From positions 2,418,001-2,482,000 of the forward strand of contig NZ_CP102293.1 in NCBI RefSeq assembly GCF_025152575.1: a stretch of 64,000 bases of DNA, read 5' to 3'. The first letter of the stretch is position 1. The number at the start of each line of letters is the position of its first letter. The notes under the pieces are model-generated. The model did not search any database. It was not told the DNA's origin and worked only from the letters and a program-made list of their open reading frames with translations. The position numbers and the translations under genes were made by a program. Source of the DNA: Subdoligranulum variabile. GTDB taxonomy: Bacteria; Bacillota; Clostridia; Oscillospirales; Ruminococcaceae. Below, one piece after another: positions 54,034 to 62,589 of this stretch.

Positions 54034-55953
54034 TTACATTACCTTCTGAAACATATGGCGCACCTTGTCCAGGCGGCTGTTTGGACGGCGGGGCTGGATG
54101 ACCGGCTGACCGACAGCGGCCTGATATCCTTTCAGCTCTGTAAGGCATACGCTCCGCCCGTTGGTGTAAAAGGCCAGATCAGTACGGTATGCCTGTATAC
54201 AGCGGGCGGGAATCTCGCCAGTAAAGACAACTTCATCCTTTTTTACCTGGGCCGTTTCGATGGTGGCACAGTATTTCGGTGCATCATGATAAGCCCTGGA
54301 AAGGTATTCCTGGGGCGCATAGAGGATGAAGGAGAGATAAGGTTCCAGCAGCTGCGTCCCCGATTCCTTCAATGCCTGTTCCAATACAATCGGGGCCAAT
54401 GAGCGGAAGTCCGCCGGCGTGCTGACCGGACTGTAATAAAGCCCGTATTCAAAGCAAATCTTACAGTCCGTTACGTTCCAGCCGAACAAGCCCTGCTCCA
54501 GCCCGTAACGGATACCATCCCTGACAGCGTTTTGAAAACTCTGGTTCAAGTATCCCAGCGAAACCCGGCTCTCGTATTGTACACCGGAGCCAAGCGAGAG
54601 TGGTGTAACAGACAGTCCTATGGATGCCCAAAACGGGTTGGGCGGCACCTCGATATGGATGGTGTGGCTGGCTGCTTTGAGCGGCCGCTCCATATAAATG
54701 ACGGAGGGTTCCTTTACCACTGTTTCAAGCTTGTATTTTTCCGACAGCAAAGCGGAAACAACCTCCAACTGCACCCGGCCCAAAAAAGAAAGAATGATCT
54801 CATGGGTGATGGAATCCACTTCGCAACGCAAAAGCGGGTCAGTATCCGCAAGTTGCGTAAGAGCGTCCAGCAGCCGTTCTCTTTGCGCTGCCGTTTTCGG
54901 CGCAATCGTCGTCCGCAGCATGGGGAGGGGGTCCTCGCGCCACCTTTTACGAGGGAGCCGGGTTTGGTCCCCTAATACATCGTTTAACCTCACGCTGTCG
55001 CTGGGAAGGATAACAATTTCACCCTGATAAGCGGTGTCTGTCCGAACAATTTCCCCTTTGGATGGAATACGCATCTCTGTGATTTTCAGCTTTTCTCTCC
55101 CGGCCAGGGCCACCGTATCCCGCAGGCGCAGCGTTCCGCTGTATAACCGTAGATAGACACGCCGCTGGCCGCAATCGGTGTACTCAACCTTGAAAACGCT
55201 GCCGCATAGGGCGGCGCCCCCCTGTTCCCCAATCGGTTGGAACAGCCCTGTCACCGCATCCATCAACGGTTGAATGCCAAGGCCATTTTTGGCGCTGCCA
55301 TGATAGACTGGGAACAGGGAGGCGTCTTGAACCCGCTGCTGTTCCTCCCGCGCAAGTTTTTCCCGGCTGATTGGTTCTCCTGCGATATACTTTTCCAATA
55401 ATTCATCGTTATTTTCGATGACCGCATCCCATGCTTCTATGTCGGTATTTTCCTCCAGGACTATTTCCGGGGACAGCGACACCGTCTGCTTGATGATAAT
55501 ATCGGCGGAGAGCTTATCCCGAACAGACTGAACCACGCTCTGCAAATCAACGCCAGCCTGGTCGATCTTGTTGATAAAGATAACGGTGGGAATGTTCATT
55601 TTCCGCAGGGCATGGAACAGAATACGGGTCTGGGCCTGCACGCCATCTTTAGCGGAGATCACCAAGATGGCCCCATCTAAAACAGCCAAAGAGCGGTACA
55701 CCTCCGCCAAAAAATCCATGTGGCCGGGCGTATCCACAATGTTAACTTTACATCTGTGCCACTGGAAGGAAGTGACTGCCGCTTGAATGGTAATCCCACG
55801 CTGCCGCTCCAAAAACATGGTGTCCGTCCTCGTTGTCCCTTTTTCGACGCTCCCCGGTTCTGAAATGGCTCCGCTGGCATATAGCAGGCTCTCCGTCAAG
55901 GTCGTCTTTCCAGCGTCTACATGGGCAAGAATTCCAATATTGATTATTTTCAT
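54034..55953 (-). CDS. tet(W): Tetracycline resistance ribosomal protection protein Tet(W)
   Basis: 639-residue GTPase of the EF-G-like Tet(M) group that removes tetracycline from the ribosome. G1 is [10 protein letters not shown]3 DTPGHMDF and G4 NKID. The N-terminus ([31 protein letters not shown]) and the full length match Tet(W) as I remember it, not Tet(M) or Tet(O). A mosaic with a close relative cannot be excluded without alignment. The start follows GGGAGG. Upstream is a short leader peptide and attenuator. Confidence 0.93.
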   Translation of the reverse strand: MKIINIGILAHVDAGKTTLTESLLYASGAISEPGSVEKGTTRTDTMFLERQRGITIQAAVTSFQWHRCKVNIVDTPGHMDFLAEVYRSLAVLDGAILVISAKDGVQAQTRILFHALRKMNIPTVIFINKIDQAGVDLQSVVQSVRDKLSADIIIKQTVSLSPEIVLEENTDIEAWDAVIENNDELLEKYIAGEPISREKLAREEQQRVQDASLFPVYHGSAKNGLGIQPLMDAVTGLFQPIGEQGGAALCGSVFKVEYTDCGQRRVYLRLYSGTLRLRDTVALAGREKLKITEMRIPSKGEIVRTDTAYQGEIVILPSDSVRLNDVLGDQTRLPRKRWREDPLPMLRTTIAPKTAAQRERLLDALTQLADTDPLLRCEVDSITHEIILSFLGRVQLEVVSALLSEKYKLETVVKEPSVIYMERPLKAASHTIHIEVPPNPFWASIGLSVTPLSLGSGVQYESRVSLGYLNQSFQNAVRDGIRYGLEQGLFGWNVTDCKICFEYGLYYSPVSTPADFRSLAPIVLEQALKESGTQLLEPYLSFILYAPQEYLSRAYHDAPKYCATIETAQVKKDEVVFTGEIPARCIQAYRTDLAFYTNGRSVCLTELKGYQAAVGQPVIQPRRPNSRLDKVRHMFQKVM

Positions 55954-55990
55954 GTGATTGTCCTCCCTTTACAGCCCCAAAGGGCATAAA

Positions 55991-56027
55991 AATCCCCAGC
56001 AGTAAAATACTTTTACCACTGGGGATT
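55991..56027 (-). terminator. tet(W) attenuator hairpin
   Basis: On the minus strand ATCCCCAG and its partner CTGGGGAT flank GTAAAA/TTTTAC, followed by TTTTTA. It overlaps the stop of the leader peptide, as in tet(M)-type attenuation, where tetracycline-stalled ribosomes prevent the terminator. Confidence 0.75.
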
Positions 56028-56057
56028 ATAAGTTGCGGACATACACATATACAGCAT
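56013..56057 (-). CDS. tet(W) leader peptide (14 residues)
   Basis: ATG at 56057 to TAA at 56013 reads MLYMCMSATYNPQW. It lies between the promoter region and the attenuator, 60 bases before tet(W). Short peptides of this kind control tet(M)-group genes by ribosome stalling. Confidence 0.65.
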   Translation of the reverse strand: MLYMCMSATYNPQW

Positions 56058-56592
56058 ACACCTGTTTGTGATTGCTGTTTTTGGGGATATGTCAAAATTG
56101 ATAAGGCAAAAGTATTCTTAAATTGGGTACAAAAAATAAGCCCCTACAAAAGGAGCTATCATAATCCTTTGTTCCCACTATTTGATTATAGTTTTATTTA
56201 AGAATACCTTGCCGCATATTTTTTACTCCTTTTCTGGATTAAATCATTGTATCACATCAGTTTTAGGAAAGCAAGTACCTAAAAGAAATTTTTCTTCCCC
56301 TTATATGTAACAATCATACCGGCTTCCTAGCGTTCAGAATGTTTTCTGCTGTCTGCTGTGGTGTTTGGTTGGAATTGTCCAACCAAAAGCCGATCCGTGG
56401 TGTTGTCTGCATTTTACTAAATACAAATTCAATGTATACAGAAAGATATAAGGAGTGGGAGGGATTCCGCCGTAGTTGGCATTGTAGGAAAATCCAAAAG
56501 TTTAGATTTTCCCACAATGCTTATCTTTTGGTCTTTGGTTCGGAATAGTGTAGTGCTGGCGGTCTATCTCTTGTTTTCGGTTGCTTGCTTCC
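56058..56592 (-). promoter_or_regulatory. tet(W) upstream region with hairpins
   Basis: 535 bases without a larger gene. On the minus strand TATAAT occurs near 56188-56183. GTATTCTTAAAT (56112-56123) and ATTTAAGAATAC (56196-56207) are a perfect inverted pair. AGCTCC/GGGGCT with a T run (about 56156-56132) is a second terminator-like hairpin. The rest, 56220-56592, shows no clear feature and is the joint to the truncated maff2 gene. Confidence 0.55.
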
Positions 56593-56733
56593 TTACCGTA
56601 CATGAGCATTGGCACCAGGGTTGTCGTTGCCGTAACCTTCCAAGAGGTTAATCACGCCCCACACGCCGAGACCGGCACCGAGGGCGATAACGAGGGTCTG
56701 GAGAACGGTGATTGCCTGATTAAAAAATTCCAT
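56593..56733 (-). pseudogene. maff2: Maff2-like mobile element protein, truncated
   Basis: 46 residues: MEFFNQAITVLQTLVIALGA, GLGVWGVINLLEGYGNDNPG, then ANAHVR and stop. The start and the membrane helix match Maff2, a small (about 70 residues) membrane protein downstream of virD4 in clostridial ICEs. The usual C-terminal second helix is missing and replaced by six unrelated residues, so the gene is cut at 56593 where the tet(W) region begins. Confidence 0.8.
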
Positions 56734-56770
56734 AAATAAAGTTGGCCGGAATCTGTTTTGAAATTGGTTT

Positions 56771-56950
56771 TTAGTCATGGTTCATAGGCATACAAAAGCC
56801 GGACAATCTGCCGCCCGGTTTTCGGGCTGGCTGACTCCGGCCTTCCTCCTTTTTCATTTTTTGATAGAGATCGTCCGCTTTGTACGCCGATGGCCCCGTC
56901 CGGGGCGGTTGTGGCGGGTAGATAGGACCCCTCCTTTCATAGCGGAACAT
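56771..56950 (-). CDS. Small proline-rich protein between virD4 and maff2
   Basis: About 59 residues (MFRYERRGPIYPPQPPRTGP, SAYKADDLYQKMKKEEGR and on), basic and proline-rich. The ATG at 56950 touches the virD4 stop; a TTG at 56953 is possible. A ribosome binding site for this start would lie in virD4. No family recognised. Base use and position suit a real ICE gene, but it could be a chance frame. Confidence 0.45.
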   Translation of the reverse strand: MFRYERRGPIYPPQPPRTGPSAYKADDLYQKMKKEEGRSQPARKPGGRLSGFCMPMNHD

Positions 56951-58779
56951 CAATCGTCGGCTGCGGCGTCGATCTCATACACGTCGCAGACCTGGTTGGG
57001 TTTCAGCTTCAGCCTGGCCCGCAGGAAATCTTCAATGCTGAACGCATTTTTCGGGTCGGCGTCGGCGGTGTACTTGTAGTTGGGGTGCTGGGTGATGTCG
57101 TACTTGTCCGACAGAAACGGCCGCACCCCGCGCAGCTGGAGGATGCACTTGCCGCCGTCCATGACGGCCAGCTCATCCTGGCTCATCAGCTCTTTGCCGA
57201 GCTTCTGGTAGTTGAGCGAGTGGGAAGTTTCCCGCCCACGGCTCTCGCCGGTGTTGTAGGTGTCGATGGTCTCCTTGCCCAGCACGGCGGCCAACTCTTT
57301 GAGCGTGGTCGGCTCCTTGCCGCCCAGGAAGATGGAGCTGTCCATATTGCCGATGATGGTATCAGCGTTGTCCTTGTAGATGGCCTTGAGCTGGCTCTGC
57401 GCCTGCAACACCAGACAGGCAGAGATTTCTCGACTGCGGATGGTGGCGACCAACTTCTCCAGCTTGGGGATCTGGCCAATGTTGGCGCACTCATCAATGA
57501 GGCAGCGCACATGAACCGGCAGCCGCCCGCCGTACACATCGTCGGCCTTTTCACAGAGCAGGTTGAACAGCTGGGTGTAGCACATGGAGATGAGGAAGTT
57601 AAAACTGTCATCGGTGTCGCTCATAATCAGGAACAATGCGGTTCGTCGGTCTCCCAGGGTGTCCAGCTCCAGCTCGTCATAGGCTGTGACCTCCCGCAGC
57701 TCGGCAATGTCGAACACCGCCAGCCGTGCGCCGCAGCTCACCAAAATCGACTTCGCAGTTTTGCCTGCGGCCAATTTATATTTGGCATATTGGCGCACCG
57801 CAAAGTGGTTGGGTTCCCGCTCTTTCAGCTCATCAAACATCAGGTCAACGGCATTTTTGAACTCCTCATCGTCCTCCCGGACCTCCATGCTGTTTATCAT
57901 CTCGATGAGTGTGGAAAAGTTCTGTTCCTCCACCGGGGCCTCGTAGTGGATGTAGCCGATGAGCGCGCAGTACAGCAGCGTCTCGGCCTTGACCCAGAAA
58001 TCGTCCCCGGCCTTGCCCTCGCCCTTGGTATTGGCGATGAGCGTTGTCACCAGCTTCAAAATATCCTTTTCGCTGTGAATGTAGCTGAAAGGGTTATAGT
58101 GCATGGACTTCTTGAAGTTGATGGTGTTCAGCACCTTGATCTGGTACGGCTCATAGATGACTTTGCCGTTTTTGTCCTTCACCGGCTTGCCGTCCTTGCC
58201 CAGCTTGGGCGCGCCCCGCTGAAGCATTTTGCCGCACTCCACCAGGATGGTGCCCTTTGGGTCGGTGACCACATAGGAACTGTGCATCTGCATCAGATTG
58301 GGCTTGAGCCAGAAGCGGGTCTTGCCGGAGCCGGAACCGCCGATGACCAGCACGTTTTTGTTGCGGGCATACTTGGGGTTCTTGGGGCGGCTGGACATGG
58401 TGAGCCGTTCGGTCTGGGTCAGAATGACATTATTCTGGAACACCGGGTCGATGTAGGGGGCAATATCGTCATGGGTGCCCCAACGGGCCGAACCATACTC
58501 CACATTGTGGCGGTACTTCTTGGCGTTCTTACCGTGCAGATACACCGCCAGACGCAGGCCGGCGCCGCAGCACAGGCCAACAGCCAGGTCCAGCGGGTGC
58601 AGGCTGGGCCACCAGCTTCCCAGGGCCACCGGCAGGGTGGAAAAGAACGAGAGCATTTTGGCCGAGGCATCCGCCCCAACAGCCAGCCGCCAGGCTTCGC
58701 CCAAGTTGGTGGCAAACAGGCCCAGCAGAAAATAGGGCAGGTTCAGCAGCACCAGTTTTTTTACATTCAGCTGCTTCAT
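56950..58779 (-). CDS. virD4: VirD4-like conjugative coupling protein (CD1115 type)
   Basis: 609-residue coupling ATPase that brings the relaxase-DNA complex to the transfer channel. Two N-terminal membrane helices (about 8-30 and 45-75) precede SARWGTHDDIAPYIDP. Walker A is VIGGSGSGKTR, and TDPKGTILVECGK follows. Walker B is in CLIDECANIGQIPK, then VLQAQSQLKAIYKDN. This order is that of the CD1115 family. It overlaps pcfB by 4 bases. The transfer genes that normally follow maff2 (trbL, virB4 and others) are missing here. Confidence 0.94.
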   Translation of the reverse strand: MKQLNVKKLVLLNLPYFLLGLFATNLGEAWRLAVGADASAKMLSFFSTLPVALGSWWPSLHPLDLAVGLCCGAGLRLAVYLHGKNAKKYRHNVEYGSARWGTHDDIAPYIDPVFQNNVILTQTERLTMSSRPKNPKYARNKNVLVIGGSGSGKTRFWLKPNLMQMHSSYVVTDPKGTILVECGKMLQRGAPKLGKDGKPVKDKNGKVIYEPYQIKVLNTINFKKSMHYNPFSYIHSEKDILKLVTTLIANTKGEGKAGDDFWVKAETLLYCALIGYIHYEAPVEEQNFSTLIEMINSMEVREDDEEFKNAVDLMFDELKEREPNHFAVRQYAKYKLAAGKTAKSILVSCGARLAVFDIAELREVTAYDELELDTLGDRRTALFLIMSDTDDSFNFLISMCYTQLFNLLCEKADDVYGGRLPVHVRCLIDECANIGQIPKLEKLVATIRSREISACLVLQAQSQLKAIYKDNADTIIGNMDSSIFLGGKEPTTLKELAAVLGKETIDTYNTGESRGRETSHSLNYQKLGKELMSQDELAVMDGGKCILQLRGVRPFLSDKYDITQHPNYKYTADADPKNAFSIEDFLRARLKLKPNQVCDVYEIDAAADD

Positions 58780-59276
58780 CGTTCCAGCTCCTTCCGCTTT
58801 GTCCTGTCCACCACCGCATTTTTAATAAGCTCCTTGAAGTGGCTGAGCTTCTCCAGCACCGACGGGCGCTCGCTGCGGTCGGCCTTCTTGACCTTCCTCT
58901 GGGTGTACTCCGAGAATGCCGCCGTCAGGGCGTCGGCATCGCGGGCCTTGAAGAAGATCAGGTACTTGGGCGGCGAGGTGCTGCGGTCCTTTTTCACCGC
59001 ATAGTCCACGCCGTACTTGCGGGCGATGCGCTCAAAATCCCGAATGGACGGGTCGTTGATCTCGATGTTGGAGACGCCCTGGTTCTGCCCGATGAGCTGC
59101 TTCACCGTCTGCTTGCCCTTCGGGGTAACGGGAGAATCCCGGCTGCGCTGCTTTTCCAGCTTTTTCTCCCTGCGGTGGGCCATGTACTTGGATATGGCGG
59201 CCTTGAACAGCCTGCCGGTGAACTTGGTGCCGCTGACTACCAGCGTCAAAGTCCTGTTTTCCACTTCCTCCTGCAT
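58776..59276 (-). CDS. PcfB-like protein
   Basis: 166-residue basic protein (MQEEVENRTLTLVVSGTKFT, GRLFKAAISKYMAHRREKKL), of the PcfB family (DUF3801-type), an accessory of the relaxosome or coupling protein in enterococcal pCF10-like systems. It ends inside the virD4 start, so it is coupled to it. No catalytic motif is visible. Confidence 0.85.
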   Translation of the reverse strand: MQEEVENRTLTLVVSGTKFTGRLFKAAISKYMAHRREKKLEKQRSRDSPVTPKGKQTVKQLIGQNQGVSNIEINDPSIRDFERIARKYGVDYAVKKDRSTSPPKYLIFFKARDADALTAAFSEYTQRKVKKADRSERPSVLEKLSHFKELIKNAVVDRTKRKELER

Positions 59277-59363
59277 AGGTCATCCCTCCCTTCGTCGGTT
59301 ATGCAGTGGATGGTCTTGAATACTAAGGCGGGACCACCAGCCGCCGCAAAAGATACCGGCCCG

Positions 59364-59666
59364 TCATACCGTCACCAGAATCAGGTCACGCAGACCGGCA
59401 AAGTGCAGTTTGCCCTTGGGCGTCACCAGCGTGTAGGAGCCGGTGTGGCCGTTGCGGTAGTAGTCCCGCACACAGAACAGCCCATCATTGGCGCTCTTGG
59501 CGTAGGGCAGCACGCAGCCGGAAGGAGCGCGGTAGACAAATCGCCGTTCCAGCAGGAAGCGGACGAACCGCCGCTCCGGCACGTCCAGCTCCTTGGCGGT
59601 GGTGCGCAGGTTGGTACTGTGGTGCAGGTCGATGAACAGGTCATAGTAACGGTACACATAATTCAT
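59364..59666 (-). CDS. KilAC/antirepressor-like protein
   Basis: 100-residue protein. The segment TAKELDVPERRFVRFLLERR, then GCVLPYAKSANDGLFCVRDY and LVTPKGKLHF, follows the pattern of the phage antirepressor KilAC domain (winged-helix-like DNA binding). Between parB-side genes and pcfB on the same strand. Probably regulatory; its target is unknown. Confidence 0.7.
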   Translation of the reverse strand: MNYVYRYYDLFIDLHHSTNLRTTAKELDVPERRFVRFLLERRFVYRAPSGCVLPYAKSANDGLFCVRDYYRNGHTGSYTLVTPKGKLHFAGLRDLILVTV

Positions 59667-59689
59667 TCCTTTCTTGGTAGATGGCAGGT

Positions 59690-59968
59690 TTACGGGTGAC
59701 GGCGTTTCTTTCTCGGTTTGAAATCGAGGATATGGCCCTCTACAACGTGGGCATACCGCTTGATTTTGATTTGCTGGCTGCGCTGGGCGTCCAGGGCCTG
59801 CCGGTAGCCGTCCTCGGTGAGAAACAGGCGAACCTCATCGCCGGGGCTGCCGTAGGGGGTACGGGGCTTGCGGACCGCAAATTCAATCATCCATCGGGTG
59901 CTGTCCTGAAATCGCTCCACAGCCAAAATGTTATGTCCTTTCAGCTCACGGGCTGAAATATCCCTCAT
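59690..59968 (-). CDS. Conserved ICE protein, function unknown
   Basis: 92-residue basic soluble protein (MRDISARELKGHNILAVERF, QDSTRWMIEFAVRKPRTPYG). The start at 59968 has AAAGGAG 8 bases upstream. No motif recognised. It lies 13 bases after parB and is surely in the same operon. Confidence 0.7.
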   Translation of the reverse strand: MRDISARELKGHNILAVERFQDSTRWMIEFAVRKPRTPYGSPGDEVRLFLTEDGYRQALDAQRSQQIKIKRYAHVVEGHILDFKPRKKRRHP

Positions 59969-59981
59969 AGGCTCTCCTTTC

Positions 59982-60917
59982 TCAGCGGTCGTGCTGTTGC
60001 TGGCGCTTGCGCTGCCACTGTTCCAGCAGCTTGATGATGGTCTCCTGCATCCGCTGGGGCGTGTAGCTCCGGGGAAAATATTTGCGCAGGGTGTCGCTGG
60101 TGAAGGTGATCTTGTCCAGGTCACTTTTCTTTTCCTCGCCCATGATGACCCGCATCATGTCGAGGGTCAGGTGGCCCTCCTGGCTGTACTTTTTCAGCCG
60201 CTGGGCCTGGGAGAGGGAGGGGGTGGCCTGTTCGCTCTCCATCGCGTCCAGCAGGTCAACCTGTTCCTCTTTTTTGAGGAAAGACAGCTCGTAGGCGGGG
60301 TTGAAGGCGATTTTCTTTTCATCCACCATGTCCAGCAGTTCGGGGATCAGCTCGGTGAGGCGGATATAGCGGAAAATCTGATTTTTGCTCTGGCCGACCT
60401 GTTCAGCCAATACCTCGCTGGATTTCTTTCCTGGCAACTTGTTCCCAACTTGGGAACAAGTTAAATCGGCGCGGGCACCTTGATGGTTCATAGCTTCCAG
60501 CTTCATCTTGTAAGCAAAAGCCCGCTCACTGGGGAGCAGGCTTTCCCGCTGCAAATTGCTGTCAACCATGATAATGGTGGCCTGATCGTCGTCCAGGTCA
60601 CGGACAATGACCGGCATGGTATCCTTGCCAGCCAGTTCGCTGGCCCGGTGACGCCGGTGCCCGGCGACCAGCTCATAGCCGCCGTTCGGGTCCGGGCGGG
60701 CGATGGCTGGGACCAGCACGCCATACTGCCGGATGCTGTCGGCGGTTTCCATCATGGCCCCGTCATCCTTGACCTTGAAGGGGTGGTCTTTGAACGGGTG
60801 CAGCTCCGACAAGGGAATTTCCAGAACCTTTTCCCGCTGGGCGTCGGCCCGACTTTCCTCGGTGGAAAACAGGTCATCGACCGAAGCCAGCTCTACTTTT
60901 TTCGCGCTGCTTTTCAA
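59982..60917 (-). CDS. parB: ParB-like partition protein
   Basis: 311-residue protein. The N-terminal ParB/Srx domain has IPLSELHPFKDHPF and YELVAGHRRHRASE (arginine patch). A helix-turn-helix in the middle (KSSEVLAEQVGQSKNQIFRY, IRLTEL) would bind parS-like sites. Overlaps the parA end by 44 bases. With ParA it may stabilise the excised circular form of the ICE or control its genes. No parS was identified. Confidence 0.93.
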   Translation of the reverse strand: MKSSAKKVELASVDDLFSTEESRADAQREKVLEIPLSELHPFKDHPFKVKDDGAMMETADSIRQYGVLVPAIARPDPNGGYELVAGHRRHRASELAGKDTMPVIVRDLDDDQATIIMVDSNLQRESLLPSERAFAYKMKLEAMNHQGARADLTCSQVGNKLPGKKSSEVLAEQVGQSKNQIFRYIRLTELIPELLDMVDEKKIAFNPAYELSFLKKEEQVDLLDAMESEQATPSLSQAQRLKKYSQEGHLTLDMMRVIMGEEKKSDLDKITFTSDTLRKYFPRSYTPQRMQETIIKLLEQWQRKRQQQHDR

Positions 60918-61695
60918 GTTTCAACACCTCCTTCGTCAGATCTCGGTAGCCTTCGGCCACCTTGCCGCCGGGGTCGTGAGCATAGATGCTCTTGCCCTCG
61001 GCGCTGGTCTCCTTGGCCCGGACGGAATGGGGTATCTCGGTGCCGAACACCTTGATTTTGCTGCCGTAGGTCTCCCGCAGCAGGGCGGCGATCTCCTTGG
61101 CAAAGTTGGTGCGGTTGTCCACCATCGTCAGCAGAATTCCGTCAATCTGGAGCTTGGGGTTCAGCTGCCGCTTGACCTTGTTGATGGTGGACAGTAGCTG
61201 TTCCAGGCCCTTGGCGGGCAGATACTCCGCCTGGACGGGGACTATGATCCTGTTGGCGGCGGCCAGCGCGTTGACCGTGAGCATCCCCAGGGAGGGCTGG
61301 CAGTCAATCAGGATATGGGAATACTGTCCTTTGAGCGTGTCCAGATACTGCCGCAGGATGGTCTCTCGGCTCATGGCGTTCACCAAGCTGACCTCCATGC
61401 CGGAGAGCTGGATGTCGGCGGGCATCAGGTCCACACCCTCCGGGTGGTGCAGGATACCCTCGTCGGGTTTGATCGGCTCGTCCATCAGGATGCGGCCCAT
61501 CGCGTCCGAGAGGGTAAAGGGCAGCTTGTCCGGCTGCGGGTTGCCCAGGCTGATGGTAAGGCTGGCCTGGGGATCGGCGTCCACCAGCAGCACCTTCTTC
61601 CCGGCCTGGGCCAGCCCGATGCCCAAGTTCGCGCAGGTGGTCGTTTTGCCGACGCCGCCCTTCTGGTTGGCGACGGCGATGATTTGTGGGTTCAT
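60874..61695 (-). CDS. parA: ParA-like ATPase
   Basis: 273-residue Soj/ParA ATPase. The deviant Walker A is NQKGGVGKTTTCANLG, then VLLVDADPQASLT, and Walker B-like ILIDCQPSLGMLTVNAL. First gene of the transcript that runs parA-parB-two small genes-pcfB-virD4-maff2. It starts after CGGGAGGTGA. The shape is the common proximal module of this ICE family. Confidence 0.95.
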   Translation of the reverse strand: MNPQIIAVANQKGGVGKTTTCANLGIGLAQAGKKVLLVDADPQASLTISLGNPQPDKLPFTLSDAMGRILMDEPIKPDEGILHHPEGVDLMPADIQLSGMEVSLVNAMSRETILRQYLDTLKGQYSHILIDCQPSLGMLTVNALAAANRIIVPVQAEYLPAKGLEQLLSTINKVKRQLNPKLQIDGILLTMVDNRTNFAKEIAALLRETYGSKIKVFGTEIPHSVRAKETSAEGKSIYAHDPGGKVAEGYRDLTKEVLKLEKQREKSRAGFGR

Positions 61696-61723
61696 AGATT
61701 ATATTCACCTCCCGTATGGGCAT

Positions 61724-61751
61724 AAAAATAGGCACCCATTTCTGAGTGCCT
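61724..61751 (-). terminator. Terminator between xis-like gene and parA
   Basis: AGGCAC and GTGCCT (61730-61751) form a hairpin, and on the minus strand the tail is ATTTTTAT. It separates the xis-like transcript from parA. Confidence 0.6.
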
Positions 61752-61779
61752 TTCGATGCCGGTATGGAGAAGGGCAGGG

Positions 61780-62022
61780 CTAAACCTGGACCTTCAGTTG
61801 TTCCTTGTACTCCGCATAATGTTCGCTTAGAACATAGTCAATCACCCAATCCTTGGGGATCAGATAAGTCATGCGGATGTAATAATGTTTCACGCGATTT
61901 TCTCTCATCAGCTTCCGAGCGGTGCTGTCGCCTATCCCGCCTAACATCCCGCGAAACTGTGTAAGCGTCACAACGCTGGGATAGTCTGCGAAAAGATTTT
62001 CGTAATATTTTCGGTTTTTCAT
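61780..62022 (-). CDS. Xis-like helix-turn-helix protein
   Basis: 80-residue basic protein (MKNRKYYENLFADYPSVVTL, QFRGMLGGIGDSTARKLMRE, then YYIRMTYLIPKDWVIDYVLS). The helix-turn-helix and wing fit excisionase-like proteins. Start 62022 follows GGAGG. It is the last gene before the attachment site, the usual place for an excisionase; a direct role in excision is inferred. Confidence 0.7.
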   Translation of the reverse strand: MKNRKYYENLFADYPSVVTLTQFRGMLGGIGDSTARKLMRENRVKHYYIRMTYLIPKDWVIDYVLSEHYAEYKEQLKVQV

Positions 62023-62342
62023 TGAGCATATTCCTCCAAAATGTATTGCCAACAGCGGGGAAGATCTGCTACAATGATGTTAATTTCGCAGTGGCAGCGC
62101 CACTCGAATCATAATTAAGTTCGTGGGTATCCCGCACACATCCCTTCCGCATCCCGCAAACGGCTCAAAAACAGCTCCAAAGCGGTTAGAATTTGGATGG
62201 CTGGGAAATGCCCGGTTTTTAAGGCTTTTGTTCTGGAAATGCCGATTTTATCAGTATTTCAGCGGTTTTTGACCCCTCAGTAGGTGTCCGAGAAGTCCAG
62301 TTGGTTCCACTAGAGGGTAGCAGGTTCGGGATTGTCCCGAAA
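62023..62342. other. Element end with short repeats
   Basis: 320 gene-free bases between the xis-like gene and the tRNA fragment. Features: palindrome AGTGGC-AGC-GCCACT (62090-62104); repeated GCGGTT/CGGTTTTT words (about 62180-62270) that could be integrase arm sites; and TTCGGGA (62325-62331) facing TCCCGAA (62335-62341) right at the joint with the tRNA. This is the terminal region of the integrative element. Confidence 0.55.
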
Positions 62343-62395
62343 ACTCAAAATCCGTTGGTGGTGACACCGTGTGGGTTCGACCCCCACCACCGGCA
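62343..62395 (+). tRNA. 3' half of tRNA-Leu (CAA), attachment site
   Basis: From the anticodon loop CTCAAAA (62344-62350) onward the sequence is a normal tRNA-Leu: stem end TCCGT, long variable arm with GGTG/CACC, T arm GTGGG-TTCGACC-CCCAC, and acceptor strand CACCGGC plus discriminator A. The 5' half is missing and what precedes is element DNA that cannot pair with it. This is an att joint: integration crossed over in the anticodon region, and the whole tRNA should be at the other end of the element. Confidence 0.8.
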
Positions 62396-62404
62396 TACAA
62401 AAAG

Positions 62405-62441
62405 GCGTCCCCAGGCGTGTCCCGCCTGGGGACGCTTTTTT
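62405..62441 (+). terminator. tRNA terminator
   Basis: GCGTCCCCAGGCG (62405-62417) pairs perfectly with CGCCTGGGGACGC (62423-62435), followed by six T. It belonged to the original tRNA-Leu gene. Confidence 0.9.
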
Positions 62442-62542
62442 GTATGGACGTGGGGAGAAAGTGAACAGGGCTGTCTGCGCAAGACCCTATCCCTCAAGGA
62501 AAAATGCACGTCAGTCCGGGCACAAACCGTTCCGCTACGCAT

Positions 62543-62587
62543 AAATCCCTCCCTTGGGTGGCATACTGCTACCCAAAGGAGGGATTT
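62543..62587 (+). promoter_or_regulatory. Hairpin covering ribosome binding site of DUF378 gene
   Basis: AAATCCCTCC-C-TTGGGT (62543-62559) pairs with ACCCAA-A-GGAGGGATTT (62571-62587), 16 pairs with one mismatch. The right arm holds AAAGGAGGG, the ribosome binding site for the ATG at 62590, and a T run follows the stem. It can be a terminator, a translation block or both. Confidence 0.65.
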
Positions 62588-62589
62588 TT

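Noticed and set aside
56070-56100. TTGACA on the minus strand as the tet(W) -35 box
   Set aside because: No acceptable -10 hexamer at 16-18 bases; the TATAAT near 56185 lies upstream of it and would precede the leader hairpins.
57085-59004. Long plus-strand frame opposite virD4 and pcfB
   Set aside because: Antisense shadow of well-supported genes; the protein is leucine/valine-histidine-rich without domains.
62281-62342. Full tRNA gene upstream of the half tRNA
   Set aside because: The bases before 62343 cannot form the acceptor, D or anticodon 5' strands needed; only the 3' half is tRNA.
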